A model generated the notes under the pieces. That model worked only from the letters and a program-made list of their open reading frames with translations, searched no databases and had not been told where the DNA came from. 49,652 bases of DNA. It comes from Methanobacteriota archaeon (GTDB taxonomy: Archaea; Thermoplasmatota; Poseidoniia; Poseidoniales; Poseidoniaceae). Numbering within the stretch: position 1 is the stretch's first letter; every line of letters starts with the position of its first letter. This document shows positions 9,162 through 16,569 of the stretch, piece after piece. Location of the stretch: the NCBI GenBank assembly GCA_002722135.1, contig PBKJ01000009.1, positions 25,447 through 75,098 of the forward strand. The letters run 5' to 3'. Position numbers and translations under genes: made by a program.

Positions 9162-9166
9162 GGTGA
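9162..9166 (+). promoter_or_regulatory. Shine-Dalgarno GGTGA that sets the pus10 start
   Basis: GGTGA, complementary to the usual archaeal 16S 3' end, lies 5 bases before the ATG at 9172. A GTG inside the motif (9163) is also in frame, but starting there would use the ribosome-binding site itself as the start codon, so the ATG is preferred. Confidence 0.6.
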
Positions 9167-9171
9167 CGACC

Positions 9172-10932
9172 ATGCCGGAAGAACCCAAAGAAGAGGACGA
9201 CTGGACGGCCTACGCCACCGCCGGGTTTGGACAAACGGACTACTCCCTTTGGGACGACGTCAACGTCGAAGAGACCGAATCCACAGACGAGGAAGCGGAC
9301 TTCGACGAAGGCGACGACCTCGACGACGAAATGTGGGAGGAGCCCGAGCAACTGGGCACGCACACCGAGGAGGTCCCCCGCGCACCCAACCCTGCCGGCC
9401 ACAAGCACATGGTCCGTATCGGCTGCTGCGACACGTGTTTGGGACGCTTGGGCGGCAAGCAGCGCTACGACCAGAGCATGGTCGAATCCGGCCGTGAGAT
9501 TCGAGCGGCCGTTGTGGAGCGTGATCCTCACCTTGAGGGCGCACAAGAGCGCGTTGGCCTCTGCCCCTTCTGCGAAGACCTGTTCGACGAGGTTGACTTG
9601 CTGGCCGACTTGATCACCGAAGCCCTGGAAGGCCGGGAAGTCGCCCGCCTGCAGGTGGGTGCGCGCTTCCCGAAGGACCAGATGGAGGAAGAAGACGTCA
9701 TGCGCAAGCGATACGGGGCTGGAGGCTCGGATCCCCTCAAGTCCTCGTTGGTTGGCTTCGTGGCGGACGCGATCAAAACGCGCATGGACGACGTGCGCAT
9801 CGTCACTGAGAATCCCGAGGTTCTCGCCATCATCGACGTCACGACCCTGACCGTGGACCTCGACGTGCGCTCCGTCTACCTGTACGGGCGTTACCGCAAA
9901 CTCGAGCGCGGCGTGCCGCAAACGCGCTGGCCTTGCCGTGCCTGCAAAGGCCGTGGATGCGACCGCTGCGAAGGCACCGGATTGCAGTACGCCACGAGCG
10001 TGCAGCAATTGGTCGCCGACCCGCTTCGCGAGATGCTCGGCGCAGAGGACGATGCCTTCCACGGCATGGGGCGCGAGGACATCGACGTGCGCTGCCTCGG
10101 TCGCGGCCGACCCTTCGTGGTTGAACTGAAATCCCCAATGCGCCGCAGCGTCGATGCCGCGGCGGCCATGGACGCCATCAACGATGCCGCAGCGGGCGCG
10201 GTGGAAGTGACCTCCCTTCGCCCCTCCAGCCGCAAAGAGGTGGTCCGCGTCAAGGACACCGCGGCCGAGAAATCCTACGCGATTCGCTTCCGCCTCGCCC
10301 CCTTGTCCGAAAAGGAGCACGCCAAACTCGTTGCTCCGATGGACCTGACCAAAGAGGACGTGCAAGAACGCGGTGGACGAAAGCGGAAAGGCCGACGAAA
10401 GCGACGTGGCGACCGTGGCGCACCGGCCACCAAGCCAATCCCTGAGCCCGAACCGGAAGTTCCTGTGGTCGATGAGGCCACGCTCCAAGCGATGAAGAAA
10501 GCCGAACTGGTCGAACTGGCCAAGGCTCAGGACCTGTCCGTGTCCGGCACCAAGGCCGACCTCGTCGATCGCCTTCTCGCGGCCGCGCCGGCCGAGGCCG
10601 CCCCGATGGACATGGCCGATGCCGAGGAAATCGAGCAGATCATCCAGGGGCTGCAAGGCGCCATGTTGGCCCAGCGAACGCCGGAGCGCGTTGCGCACCG
10701 CCGGGCGGATTTGGTGCGCCGCAGGAAGGTGCTTGAGACCAGCGAGGCCATCGTCGAAACCATGGACGAGGGCCACACCGAAGTGGAGTTCACCCTGCGC
10801 TGCGAATCGGGCACCTACGTCAAAGAAACCGTGCACGGTGACGGTGGTCGCACCCAACCCTCGGTGGCTGCGCTCATCCGCGCACGCTGCGACGTGCTGT
10901 GGCTTGATGTGGCGGACATCCACGCCGATTGA
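9172..10932 (+). CDS. pus10: tRNA pseudouridine synthase Pus10 with an inserted SAP domain
   Basis: A 586-residue enzyme that, by family, makes pseudouridine 54 and 55 in archaeal tRNAs. It has two CxxC pairs of the zinc-binding N-terminal module (GCCDTC and LCPFC). The conserved WPCRACKGRGCDRCEGTG block follows, then the catalytic-region motif REDIDVRCLGRGRPF (around 301-315, with the conserved Asp in DxDVR), and the C-terminal GTYVKETVHGDGGRTQPS. Two additions stand out: a strongly acidic N-terminal extension of ~70 residues, and about 100 extra residues before the HRRADLVRRRKV block. The latter hold a Lys/Arg-rich linker and a clear SAP-type helix-turn-helix (KKAELVELAKAQDLSVSGTK, near 441-472). 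SAP motifs normally bind nucleic acid. It heads a ribosome and transcription gene cluster. Confidence 0.92.
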   Translation: MPEEPKEEDDWTAYATAGFGQTDYSLWDDVNVEETESTDEEADFDEGDDLDDEMWEEPEQLGTHTEEVPRAPNPAGHKHMVRIGCCDTCLGRLGGKQRYDQSMVESGREIRAAVVERDPHLEGAQERVGLCPFCEDLFDEVDLLADLITEALEGREVARLQVGARFPKDQMEEEDVMRKRYGAGGSDPLKSSLVGFVADAIKTRMDDVRIVTENPEVLAIIDVTTLTVDLDVRSVYLYGRYRKLERGVPQTRWPCRACKGRGCDRCEGTGLQYATSVQQLVADPLREMLGAEDDAFHGMGREDIDVRCLGRGRPFVVELKSPMRRSVDAAAAMDAINDAAAGAVEVTSLRPSSRKEVVRVKDTAAEKSYAIRFRLAPLSEKEHAKLVAPMDLTKEDVQERGGRKRKGRRKRRGDRGAPATKPIPEPEPEVPVVDEATLQAMKKAELVELAKAQDLSVSGTKADLVDRLLAAAPAEAAPMDMADAEEIEQIIQGLQGAMLAQRTPERVAHRRADLVRRRKVLETSEAIVETMDEGHTEVEFTLRCESGTYVKETVHGDGGRTQPSVAALIRARCDVLWLDVADIHAD

Positions 10933-11030
10933 GGTGCTTCGTTCATCCGTTGCGCTTAAATGAGGCACGATGGTCGGCAGGATGCCCTGAAGGCGTTGAC
11001 GCTCTTCACCATGGGCAGGAATTGAGGAAC

Positions 11031-11321
11031 ATGAAGCGCTCACACGGCCTCCGCGTCGGTACCCGCAGCATCCTTCGCCGCCGTCGCAGCGAGCGATCCC
11101 GCATCAACATCTCCCGCGTCATGCACAACTACGCCGAAGGCGACCGTGTGGCCATCGTGCTCGACGGTGGTCAGCAGCGTGGCATGCCCCACCGCCGCTT
11201 CCAAGGCCGCACCGGTTTCATCCAGCGCCGCCAAGGTGCGGCTTGGATCGTTGCCGTCAAGGACGGCAACATGCAGAAGACCGTCATCGCGCGCCCAGAG
11301 CACCTGCGCCCGCTTGAGTGA
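11031..11321 (+). CDS. rpl21e: 50S ribosomal protein L21e
   Basis: A 96-residue protein matching archaeal and eukaryotic L21e along its length: a basic N-terminus (KRSHGLRVGTRSILRRRR), the SH3-like core YAEGDRVAIVLDGGQQRGMPHRR, and FQGRTGFIQRRQGAAWIV, ending in the IARPEHLRPL block. It is a structural component of the large ribosomal subunit. The ATG at 11031 follows GAGGAAC, a short Shine-Dalgarno. Its neighbours rpoF, DUF655 and rsmA in the same order form a known conserved archaeal cluster. The ~98 bp gap before it contains a weak TATA-like TTAAAT at 10956-10961. Confidence 0.96.
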   Translation: MKRSHGLRVGTRSILRRRRSERSRINISRVMHNYAEGDRVAIVLDGGQQRGMPHRRFQGRTGFIQRRQGAAWIVAVKDGNMQKTVIARPEHLRPLE

Positions 11322-11330
11322 GGTGAGACC

Positions 11331-11693
11331 ATGAGCGACGAGGAAACCTACGCTGACTTCGCCACCGTGCGCGACCTTTTGCTCGACGCCGAAAGCCGCC
11401 GAAAGCAACTCACCTACGAGCAGACGGCTGCCCTTCAGCACGCCGAGTGGGCCGCCAGCGACCAGCGCATGGGCTACAAGACCGACCCCAAGGTGTACCA
11501 AGACCTGCTGAACGCCGTCCTCGAAATCGACGTCTTCCAAGGCCACGACGATTTGGCCGCCAAGATCGCTGAACTCCTCCCAGAGACCGAAGATGCCGTG
11601 CGCGCCGTGACCGCGAGCCGCCGCATTTCCGTCTCGGACGGCGACGTCCAGCAGGTGCTGGAACTCGTCGCCCAGCACGTCGGGTTTGAGTGA
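11331..11693 (+). CDS. rpoF: DNA-directed RNA polymerase subunit F (Rpb4 homologue)
   Basis: A 120-residue protein in the normal archaeal RpoF position after L21e. It has the helical Rpb4 fold pattern: a tether helix (DFATVRDLLLDAESRRKQLTYEQ), then a HRDC-like helical part ending in the DVQQVLELVAQH helix. In archaea RpoF pairs with RpoE to form the stalk of RNA polymerase, which binds emerging RNA. The start is fixed by TGAGGTGAGACCATG, in which the Shine-Dalgarno is joined to the L21e stop codon, so expression is probably coupled. Confidence 0.9.
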   Translation: MSDEETYADFATVRDLLLDAESRRKQLTYEQTAALQHAEWAASDQRMGYKTDPKVYQDLLNAVLEIDVFQGHDDLAAKIAELLPETEDAVRAVTASRRISVSDGDVQQVLELVAQHVGFE

Positions 11694-11717
11694 GTCCGCC
11701 CTTGAGGTGAACAACCC

Positions 11718-12491
11718 ATGTCCTCGCCCGGACGAGACCGTCGCGTCAACATCCCAAACCGTCGTGAGAAGGAAACCTCCTCTCCGACCTCATGGAAGGC
11801 TCCCGCTTACGGCCGGCCCCAACCTGCACCCAAGCAAGAGCCGCGTCAGCCTCGGGCCCCTCGCCAGCCTCGTCAGCCCCGAAAGGACGGTGGACGAGGA
11901 CGGCAGCAGCGCCCACGCGCCCCGCAGGGCTTGCCCAAGGACCACCCGCTTCGGGCCTCGGCATGGGCGCGTGTCGTTGAACACGACCTCGGCGAAAGCG
12001 TGCTCGTGGTCGTGACCGAGCACGACGGAACCCTCGGTCGCGTGGCCACGGTGGAGGGCGCTGAATTCCAGGCGGTGGGCGAACGCGTGTACATCGGCGA
12101 CGACCGCAGCAAGCGCACGGTCGTCGAGCGCTTGCTTGGCGTGGCCAAGCTCGAACGCTTGTCCCCGGCCGCGCAAGAGCAGCTTCCACTCGCCATGGCG
12201 GAGTTGGTGAAGGCCAACGCCGCGCACTTCCTGAAGGGCTTCTACAACGTCGCTGGACCGATCAACCGCAAGACGCACGCCTTCCAGTTGCTCAACGGCG
12301 TGGGCCCGAAGAAGGCCGAAGAAATGGTCGAGGCACGACGCTCAAAGGGCGGATTCGCCTCTTTCGAAACCCTCGACGACGCCTGTGGCCTCGACGGTGC
12401 TGGCGCGCTGGCACATCGCTTCTCAGAGGAGATCCTTGACCGGAACCTCCAACCACGGCTTGTCGAGATGCTCCTGCCGGTGAAGGCATGA
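11718..12491 (+). CDS. DUF655 family nucleic-acid-binding protein
   Basis: 257 residues. The N-terminal ~75 are Pro/Arg/Gln-rich and probably disordered. Next come an OB-like region (ESVLVVVTEHDGTLGRVATV), then helices with HFLKGFYNVAGPINRKTHAFQLLNGVGPKKAEEMVEAR, a helix-hairpin-helix element around LNGVGPKKAEEM. This is the DUF655 signature. The family occurs next to rsmA and rpoF in archaea and is thought to bind RNA or DNA, but its role is not established. It overlaps rsmA by four bases (ATGA). The start follows TTGAGGTGAACAACCC, a good Shine-Dalgarno. Confidence 0.88.
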   Translation: MSSPGRDRRVNIPNRREKETSSPTSWKAPAYGRPQPAPKQEPRQPRAPRQPRQPRKDGGRGRQQRPRAPQGLPKDHPLRASAWARVVEHDLGESVLVVVTEHDGTLGRVATVEGAEFQAVGERVYIGDDRSKRTVVERLLGVAKLERLSPAAQEQLPLAMAELVKANAAHFLKGFYNVAGPINRKTHAFQLLNGVGPKKAEEMVEARRSKGGFASFETLDDACGLDGAGALAHRFSEEILDRNLQPRLVEMLLPVKA

Positions 12492-13360
12492 GACGCGCCG
12501 TCGACCTCGTCGCCCGCCTTCAAGCCCGGCAACCCAACGACCGGAGCCTCGGCCAACACTTCCTCATCGACGAGACGCACCTCAACGCCATCGCCACCAT
12601 GGCGGGCGACCTGCACGGACGCACGGTGTTGGAAATTGGACCGGGCCCGGGAACCCTCACGGAACACCTGCTCCGCGCCGGAGCCGTGGTTCATGCGATC
12701 GAAATCGATGCCGTGGCGGTGGACCATCTCCGGACGACCTTTGCCGGAGAGATCGAAGAGCAACAGTTGGTGCTGACCGAAGGGGATGCGCTGGAGGCGA
12801 CGTGGCCGGACAAAATCGATGCCGTTGTCTCGAACATTCCGTACCAAATCTCCTCTCCCCTCATCGATGCGCTCGAAAAGCACAGGCAGCGTCACGGTGC
12901 GCCTGAGGTCGTGGTCCTGCTCGTTCAGGAAGAATTCGCGGAGCGGTTGACCCTCGCCACGCCCGCCGACCGGGGCAGCCTCGGCATCTGCACGGCCCTC
13001 GGATGGGAGGGTGCCATGGAACGTCGCGTTCCGCCGGGGGCCTTCCGACCTCCTCCCGCCGTCATGTCGCGCGTGTGCGTGCTGCGGCCCATCGATCACC
13101 CCGCGGGCGTGGACCATCGCTTGGTCCGACAAACGGTCCATGCCGCGTTCCATCATCGTCGCCGCAAACTGCGCACCTCGTTGCGACGGCCGCCACGCCG
13201 CTTGTCCCGCCTGCCCGGCTGGCACGCTGCACGATGGAAAGCGGCGCTCGCTTCGATGGAGGATGACCCCGTGCTCGATTTACGCCCCGAGGACCTGAGC
13301 GTTGAGGCGTGGTGCGCGTTCTGCCAACGGCTCGGCTCGGCTGAGGTTGAAAACCTCTGA
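12488..13360 (+). CDS. rsmA: 16S rRNA dimethyladenosine transferase RsmA/KsgA (Dim1)
   Basis: A 290-residue SAM-dependent enzyme that dimethylates the two adjacent adenosines in the terminal helix of 16S rRNA late in small-subunit assembly. Motifs are LGQHFLID (21-28), the SAM-binding VLEIGPGPGTLTEHL (47-61), the acidic SAM-ribose region EIDAVAVDHL, and the catalytic motif NIPYQISSPLI (~115-125). The VPPGAFRPPPAVMSRV block is also family-typical. The gene overlaps DUF655 by ATGA. An imperfect terminator-like inverted repeat spans its stop codon. Confidence 0.94.
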   Translation: MRRAVDLVARLQARQPNDRSLGQHFLIDETHLNAIATMAGDLHGRTVLEIGPGPGTLTEHLLRAGAVVHAIEIDAVAVDHLRTTFAGEIEEQQLVLTEGDALEATWPDKIDAVVSNIPYQISSPLIDALEKHRQRHGAPEVVVLLVQEEFAERLTLATPADRGSLGICTALGWEGAMERRVPPGAFRPPPAVMSRVCVLRPIDHPAGVDHRLVRQTVHAAFHHRRRKLRTSLRRPPRRLSRLPGWHAARWKAALASMEDDPVLDLRPEDLSVEAWCAFCQRLGSAEVENL

Positions 13361-13367
13361 ACAGAGG
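13354..13367 (+). terminator. Inverted repeat across the rsmA stop
   Basis: CCTCTG-AA-CAGAGG is a perfect 6-bp inverted repeat straddling the rsmA stop codon. There is no T-rich run after it, so a terminator role is only a possibility; an mRNA-stabilising hairpin is equally likely. Confidence 0.3.
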
Positions 13368-13433
13368 ATGGCTGGTGAGAAGGCACCTTTTCATGGGAGG
13401 GCCTTCACGCATCGCCTGCGCGGAGGGGTTTCT

Positions 13434-14522
13434 ATGGCGAAGAAAGACACCTACCTGGCCCTGCTTCGACGCGGCATTGACGAGACCACGGCCATGCAGT
13501 TGGCCGATGCTGGCCTCAAGATTGGCGATCTCAAGAAGATCGACCAGACCATGCTGGTGGAAAACTACGGCCTCAAGCCTGACATCGCCGACGGCGTCCT
13601 TGAAATCATCAAGGCAGGGCCTCAATCGCACGGCAAAGAGCGCTTCCTCTCCAAGGTCCTGGCTCCTGAACGCAAGCAGGAAAGCAAGATCGAGGAAATC
13701 CGTTTCCAGCGCGAGCGCCGAGACGTGCTCGCGGAACTGGCAGAACAGAAGGAACGCCTCAAAATCGCCAAGGTCGAATCCTTCCGAGCACAGAAGTTGG
13801 TCATGAACCGGCTCGGTAAGACCGTGGAACTCATCGTCAAGCTCGAGGACAACCTCGAGGACGAAACCAAGGACGACCTGAAGGTCAAAATCCGCGACCA
13901 GCTCGAAACCCGTGGGCTTGAAGCAGCCCGCGACCACGAGATGCTCGAACTCGACGGCACACCGCAGGACATCGTCGATTACCGACGCAAGCACGTGCCC
14001 ACCTTGGTGATGCACGCCTGCCCCATCTGCGGCGAAGAAATGGATCCGCGCCAATCCCGCGACGAGGACCGCCCCGACGAGTATGCCCTGATGTGTTGGG
14101 ATTGCGAGACGAGCTTCCAACCCGAACTCATCATCAACGTCATGGCTCGCTTGGACGGAGAAAACCGGATCACGGTTGAGGAAGACCGCCGTCCTCGGAA
14201 CCCGGTCCCACCAAAGCCCGCTCGTATGGACCTCGAGAGCGTGAACCGCTTGATCGAGGCGGACCTCCAATCCACCAACGCCGACGCTGATGCCATGACC
14301 GCACAGGTCGAATCAAGCGCTCTGGTCGGTGGCCTGATGGACATCAACGACTGGATCGACCAAACCATCGCCGCCAAGGGCTACATTCAGGCGCAAGAAG
14401 ACCGTGAGGACTTCATCTTGAGAACCGGCGCAGGTGCGACGAAGTTCAACAAGTGGATGAAGAAGGCCGGCCTGTACTTCAACAAGCAAACCGGCCGCTG
14501 GACGCGGTTCAAGGACCGTTGA
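13434..14522 (+). CDS. Uncharacterised helical protein with a zinc-ribbon-like C4 site
   Basis: 362 residues that I do not recognise as a named family. The N-terminus looks like a helix-hairpin-helix/SAM-type bundle (LLRRGIDETTAMQLADAGLK ... GLKPDIADGVLEIIKAG, 10-62). A long charged, probably coiled-coil, region follows (~66-190). Then come Cys196-x2-Cys199 and Cys221-x2-Cys224, a zinc-ribbon spacing, and a basic C-terminus with several Trp and Lys (KFNKWMKKAGLYFNKQTGRW). The start at 13434 has a strong site (GGAGGGG, 6-7 bases upstream); an in-frame ATG at 13368 would add 22 residues. Its position between rsmA and ferredoxin in an information-processing run suggests a nucleic-acid or ribosome role (inference). 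Confidence 0.85.
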   Translation: MAKKDTYLALLRRGIDETTAMQLADAGLKIGDLKKIDQTMLVENYGLKPDIADGVLEIIKAGPQSHGKERFLSKVLAPERKQESKIEEIRFQRERRDVLAELAEQKERLKIAKVESFRAQKLVMNRLGKTVELIVKLEDNLEDETKDDLKVKIRDQLETRGLEAARDHEMLELDGTPQDIVDYRRKHVPTLVMHACPICGEEMDPRQSRDEDRPDEYALMCWDCETSFQPELIINVMARLDGENRITVEEDRRPRNPVPPKPARMDLESVNRLIEADLQSTNADADAMTAQVESSALVGGLMDINDWIDQTIAAKGYIQAQEDREDFILRTGAGATKFNKWMKKAGLYFNKQTGRWTRFKDR

Positions 14523-14531
14523 GGTGCCCGT

Positions 14532-14822
14532 ATGGGTCCCTTGGTCCGCTTTTTTCGCGGTGCCACCCTGCTTGGGCAAACGCCAACCAACCCCAGCCAA
14601 ACCTTGGTTGAACACGCTCTGGAAGCGGGCTTGAGCTTGCCCACGAATTGCACCTCCGGGACCTGTGGCTCGTGCATGGTGACCTTGTTGGACGGCGTCG
14701 TCGCGCTGCCCAACCCTCTCCCTCCTGGGCTGGACGACTTTCTGGTGGACGAGGGCGCCCGCCTGGGGTGCATCCAACGACCGACCGGCAACGTGGACAT
14801 CGAAATCCGTCCGCCCATCTGA
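14532..14822 (+). CDS. [2Fe-2S] ferredoxin, plant type
   Basis: A 96-residue electron carrier. The cluster ligands are Cys40, Cys45 and Cys48 in NCTSGTCGSCMV and Cys80 in ARLGCIQRP, the standard C-x4-C-x2-C...C pattern of plant/adrenodoxin-type ferredoxins. The fold fits throughout (SQTLVEHALEAGLSLP before the cluster loop). The start codon follows TGAGGTGCCCGT, in which the Shine-Dalgarno is joined to the upstream stop. Its redox partner is not obvious in the window. Confidence 0.9.
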   Translation: MGPLVRFFRGATLLGQTPTNPSQTLVEHALEAGLSLPTNCTSGTCGSCMVTLLDGVVALPNPLPPGLDDFLVDEGARLGCIQRPTGNVDIEIRPPI

Positions 14823-14827
14823 GGTGA
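14823..14827 (+). promoter_or_regulatory. Shine-Dalgarno GGTGA before a GTG start
   Basis: GGTGA immediately follows the ferredoxin stop (TGAGGTGA) and sits 4 bases before the GTG at 14832. It picks out that GTG rather than the overlapping ATG at 14830, whose frame closes after 16 codons. Confidence 0.6.
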
Positions 14828-14831
14828 TCAT

Positions 14832-15005
14832 GTGGCGTGGGGCATCGAAGAGACCCTCCTTCTGGTCCTCAACGTCCTGATCGTGGCCCTGATTGTCTGG
14901 GCCCTTCGGAGGAAGGTCCACCTCAAGTTGGCTGAAGTGGAGGAACGTCATCAGCGCAAGGCAGAACACCGCGCACCGCCTCAAGACGACGAGCCCATGC
15001 GTTGA
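14832..15005 (+). CDS. Small single-helix membrane protein (57 residues)
   Basis: A short gene with a GTG start. After five residues there is one strong membrane helix (TLLLVLNVLIVALIVWALRR, ~8-27), followed by a charged tail rich in Lys, Glu and His (HLKLAEVEERHQRKAEHR). It is held in place by a Shine-Dalgarno attached to the ferredoxin stop and by a TGATG overlap with xseA, so it is almost certainly translated. The predicted topology is N-out/C-in by the positive-inside rule. No known family recognised. It could be an adaptor or anchor for a neighbour, but that is a guess. Confidence 0.75.
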   Translation: MAWGIEETLLLVLNVLIVALIVWALRRKVHLKLAEVEERHQRKAEHRAPPQDDEPMR

Positions 15006-16342
15006 TGAACGCCCGACGAGCATCCGCTCGCATGCTGACCCCGGAGGTGCTCGGAAGCGCCCTTCCAGTGGGTCGCTTCGTCCTCGGCCTCCGGCGTTTG
15101 CTGAACGAAGAACCGACCTTGCAGCACCAAATGTTGCGAGGGGAAATCGCGCGCTGGAGCCGAGCACGTTCCGGTCACGTTTACCTCACGCTGCGCGACG
15201 ACGACGGATCCATCGACGCCGTGATGTGGTCGAGCCGAGCACCGAGGTCAGATTTTGAGGAAGGAGCCGAGGTCGTGGTCATCGGAAGCGTGGACCTGTA
15301 CCCTGCGCGCGGACAGCTCCAACTTCAGGTCACGTCCATCCATGCGGTGGACACCATTGGTGAATTGGAGGCCGAGCGCAGGAAACTCATCGCCGCGCTG
15401 AAGGCCGAGGGCGTGCTCGATCGGCCACGGCGTCCGCTTCCTGCACTGCCTCGCCACGTTGCCATCGTTCTCGGGTCGCAATCCGCGGCCGAGGCCGACG
15501 TGCTGCGCTTGAGTGAGAACCGGTGGCCGGGGCTAAGGCGCACCGTCATCGGCGTGCTCGTTCAGGGCGAAAAGGCTGCAGAGGAACTCGCCCGTGGCCT
15601 GCGGGTCGCGGCACGTCTCGCTGACCCAGTGCACGCGGCAGCCTCTGGCGTACCGCCCGTTGACGTGATCATCGTTGGTCGCGGTGGAGGCTCCACCGAA
15701 GACCTGTGGGCCTTCAACCTGGAGCGGGTGGCTCGAGCCGTGGTCAGCATGCCCGTGCCCGTGGTCTCCGCGGTGGGCCACGAATCCGACGTCTTGGTCA
15801 GCGACCTTGTCGCAGACGTCAGGGCTTCGACCCCGTCCGATGCGGTCGAACGTGTGGTGCCCGTACGCTCAGACTTGGAACAACATCACGATGACCTCGC
15901 GCTGCGCCTGGAAGCGGCGGCCGCCCGGCGCTTTGCCGAAACACGGCAGCATCACCGCCTGCTTCGCCATCGCTTGGCGGGCGCTCCTGTTTCTGGGCTG
16001 ACACGTGCCCGTGATCAACTCGCCGACCTTCGCGCCCGCCTGAACCACACCGTGGATGTGCAGGTGAGCGAGGCAACCGCCACGCTGGTGGGACACCGGC
16101 ATGCGCTTCATCGCGCCACAGAGGCGCATCTGGGTCGGGAGCGCGAGCGGTTGGCAGGGCTCGGCGCTGCGCTTCGGACCACCGATCCTCGTCGGGTGCT
16201 GGAGCGTGGATACGGCATGCTCCAACAGCCGGACGGGGACGTCATCGGTTCGGTCAGCGAGGTGGCGGTGGGCGATGCCCTCTTGGTCCACCTCGCCGAC
16301 GGCACGGTAACCACCGCGGTCGAGGACGTGCACAGGACGTGA
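15005..16342 (+). CDS. xseA: Exodeoxyribonuclease VII large subunit
   Basis: A 445-residue catalytic subunit of exonuclease VII, which degrades single-stranded DNA from both ends. It has the N-terminal OB-fold (GEIARWSRARSGHVYLTLRD), the conserved GRGGGSTEDLWAFN block (~225-238), and SAVGHESDVLVSDLVADVRA with STPSDAVE, all diagnostic of XseA; then a long coiled-coil region and the C-terminal DPRRVLERGYGML block. The start ATG overlaps the small membrane gene's stop as TGATG, and the gene's end overlaps xseB as GTGA. Exonuclease VII is common in bacteria and sporadic in archaea, so this pair was probably acquired laterally at some time. Confidence 0.95.
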   Translation: MNARRASARMLTPEVLGSALPVGRFVLGLRRLLNEEPTLQHQMLRGEIARWSRARSGHVYLTLRDDDGSIDAVMWSSRAPRSDFEEGAEVVVIGSVDLYPARGQLQLQVTSIHAVDTIGELEAERRKLIAALKAEGVLDRPRRPLPALPRHVAIVLGSQSAAEADVLRLSENRWPGLRRTVIGVLVQGEKAAEELARGLRVAARLADPVHAAASGVPPVDVIIVGRGGGSTEDLWAFNLERVARAVVSMPVPVVSAVGHESDVLVSDLVADVRASTPSDAVERVVPVRSDLEQHHDDLALRLEAAAARRFAETRQHHRLLRHRLAGAPVSGLTRARDQLADLRARLNHTVDVQVSEATATLVGHRHALHRATEAHLGRERERLAGLGAALRTTDPRRVLERGYGMLQQPDGDVIGSVSEVAVGDALLVHLADGTVTTAVEDVHRT

Positions 16343-16569
16343 ACACCATGAGTGAAACCCCGAGTTACAGCGAAGCCCTGCAGCGTTTGGAAGCCATCGT
16401 GGCCGAATTGGAGCGTGGCGGCACGGACCTTGAGGCCACGGTGAAGATGTTCGAGGAGGGCAGTGAACTCCTGCGTGCATGCCAGGCGCATCTCGACGAG
16501 GCTGAGGGGCAACTCAAGCGCCTTCGGCTGGCCGAAGCAGAGGCGGAACTTGAGGAGCCAGAGGCATGA
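16339..16569 (+). CDS. xseB: Exodeoxyribonuclease VII small subunit
   Basis: A 76-residue helical-hairpin subunit that binds the coiled coil of XseA. The family pattern is clear: YSEALQRLEAIVAELERGGTDLEATVKMFEEGSELLRACQ, close to the canonical FE..L..LE.IV..LE.G...LEE.L..FE.G. The GTG at 16339 overlaps the xseA stop (GTGA); an ATG nine bases on (16348) is the alternative. An acidic Glu/Ala tail follows the hairpin. It overlaps the next gene as ATGA. Confidence 0.93.
   Translation: MNTMSETPSYSEALQRLEAIVAELERGGTDLEATVKMFEEGSELLRACQAHLDEAEGQLKRLRLAEAEAELEEPEA

Noticed and set aside
8923-11043. A 706-codon open frame on the minus strand opposite the end of the RND gene and pus10
   Set aside because: It is antisense to Pus10, whose motifs are clear. 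Its translation is low-complexity with no recognisable domain, as expected from shadow frames in GC-rich coding DNA.
13062-14270. A 402-codon minus-strand open frame opposite rsmA and the zinc-ribbon gene
   Set aside because: It crosses two supported plus-strand genes and contains no domain I recognise.
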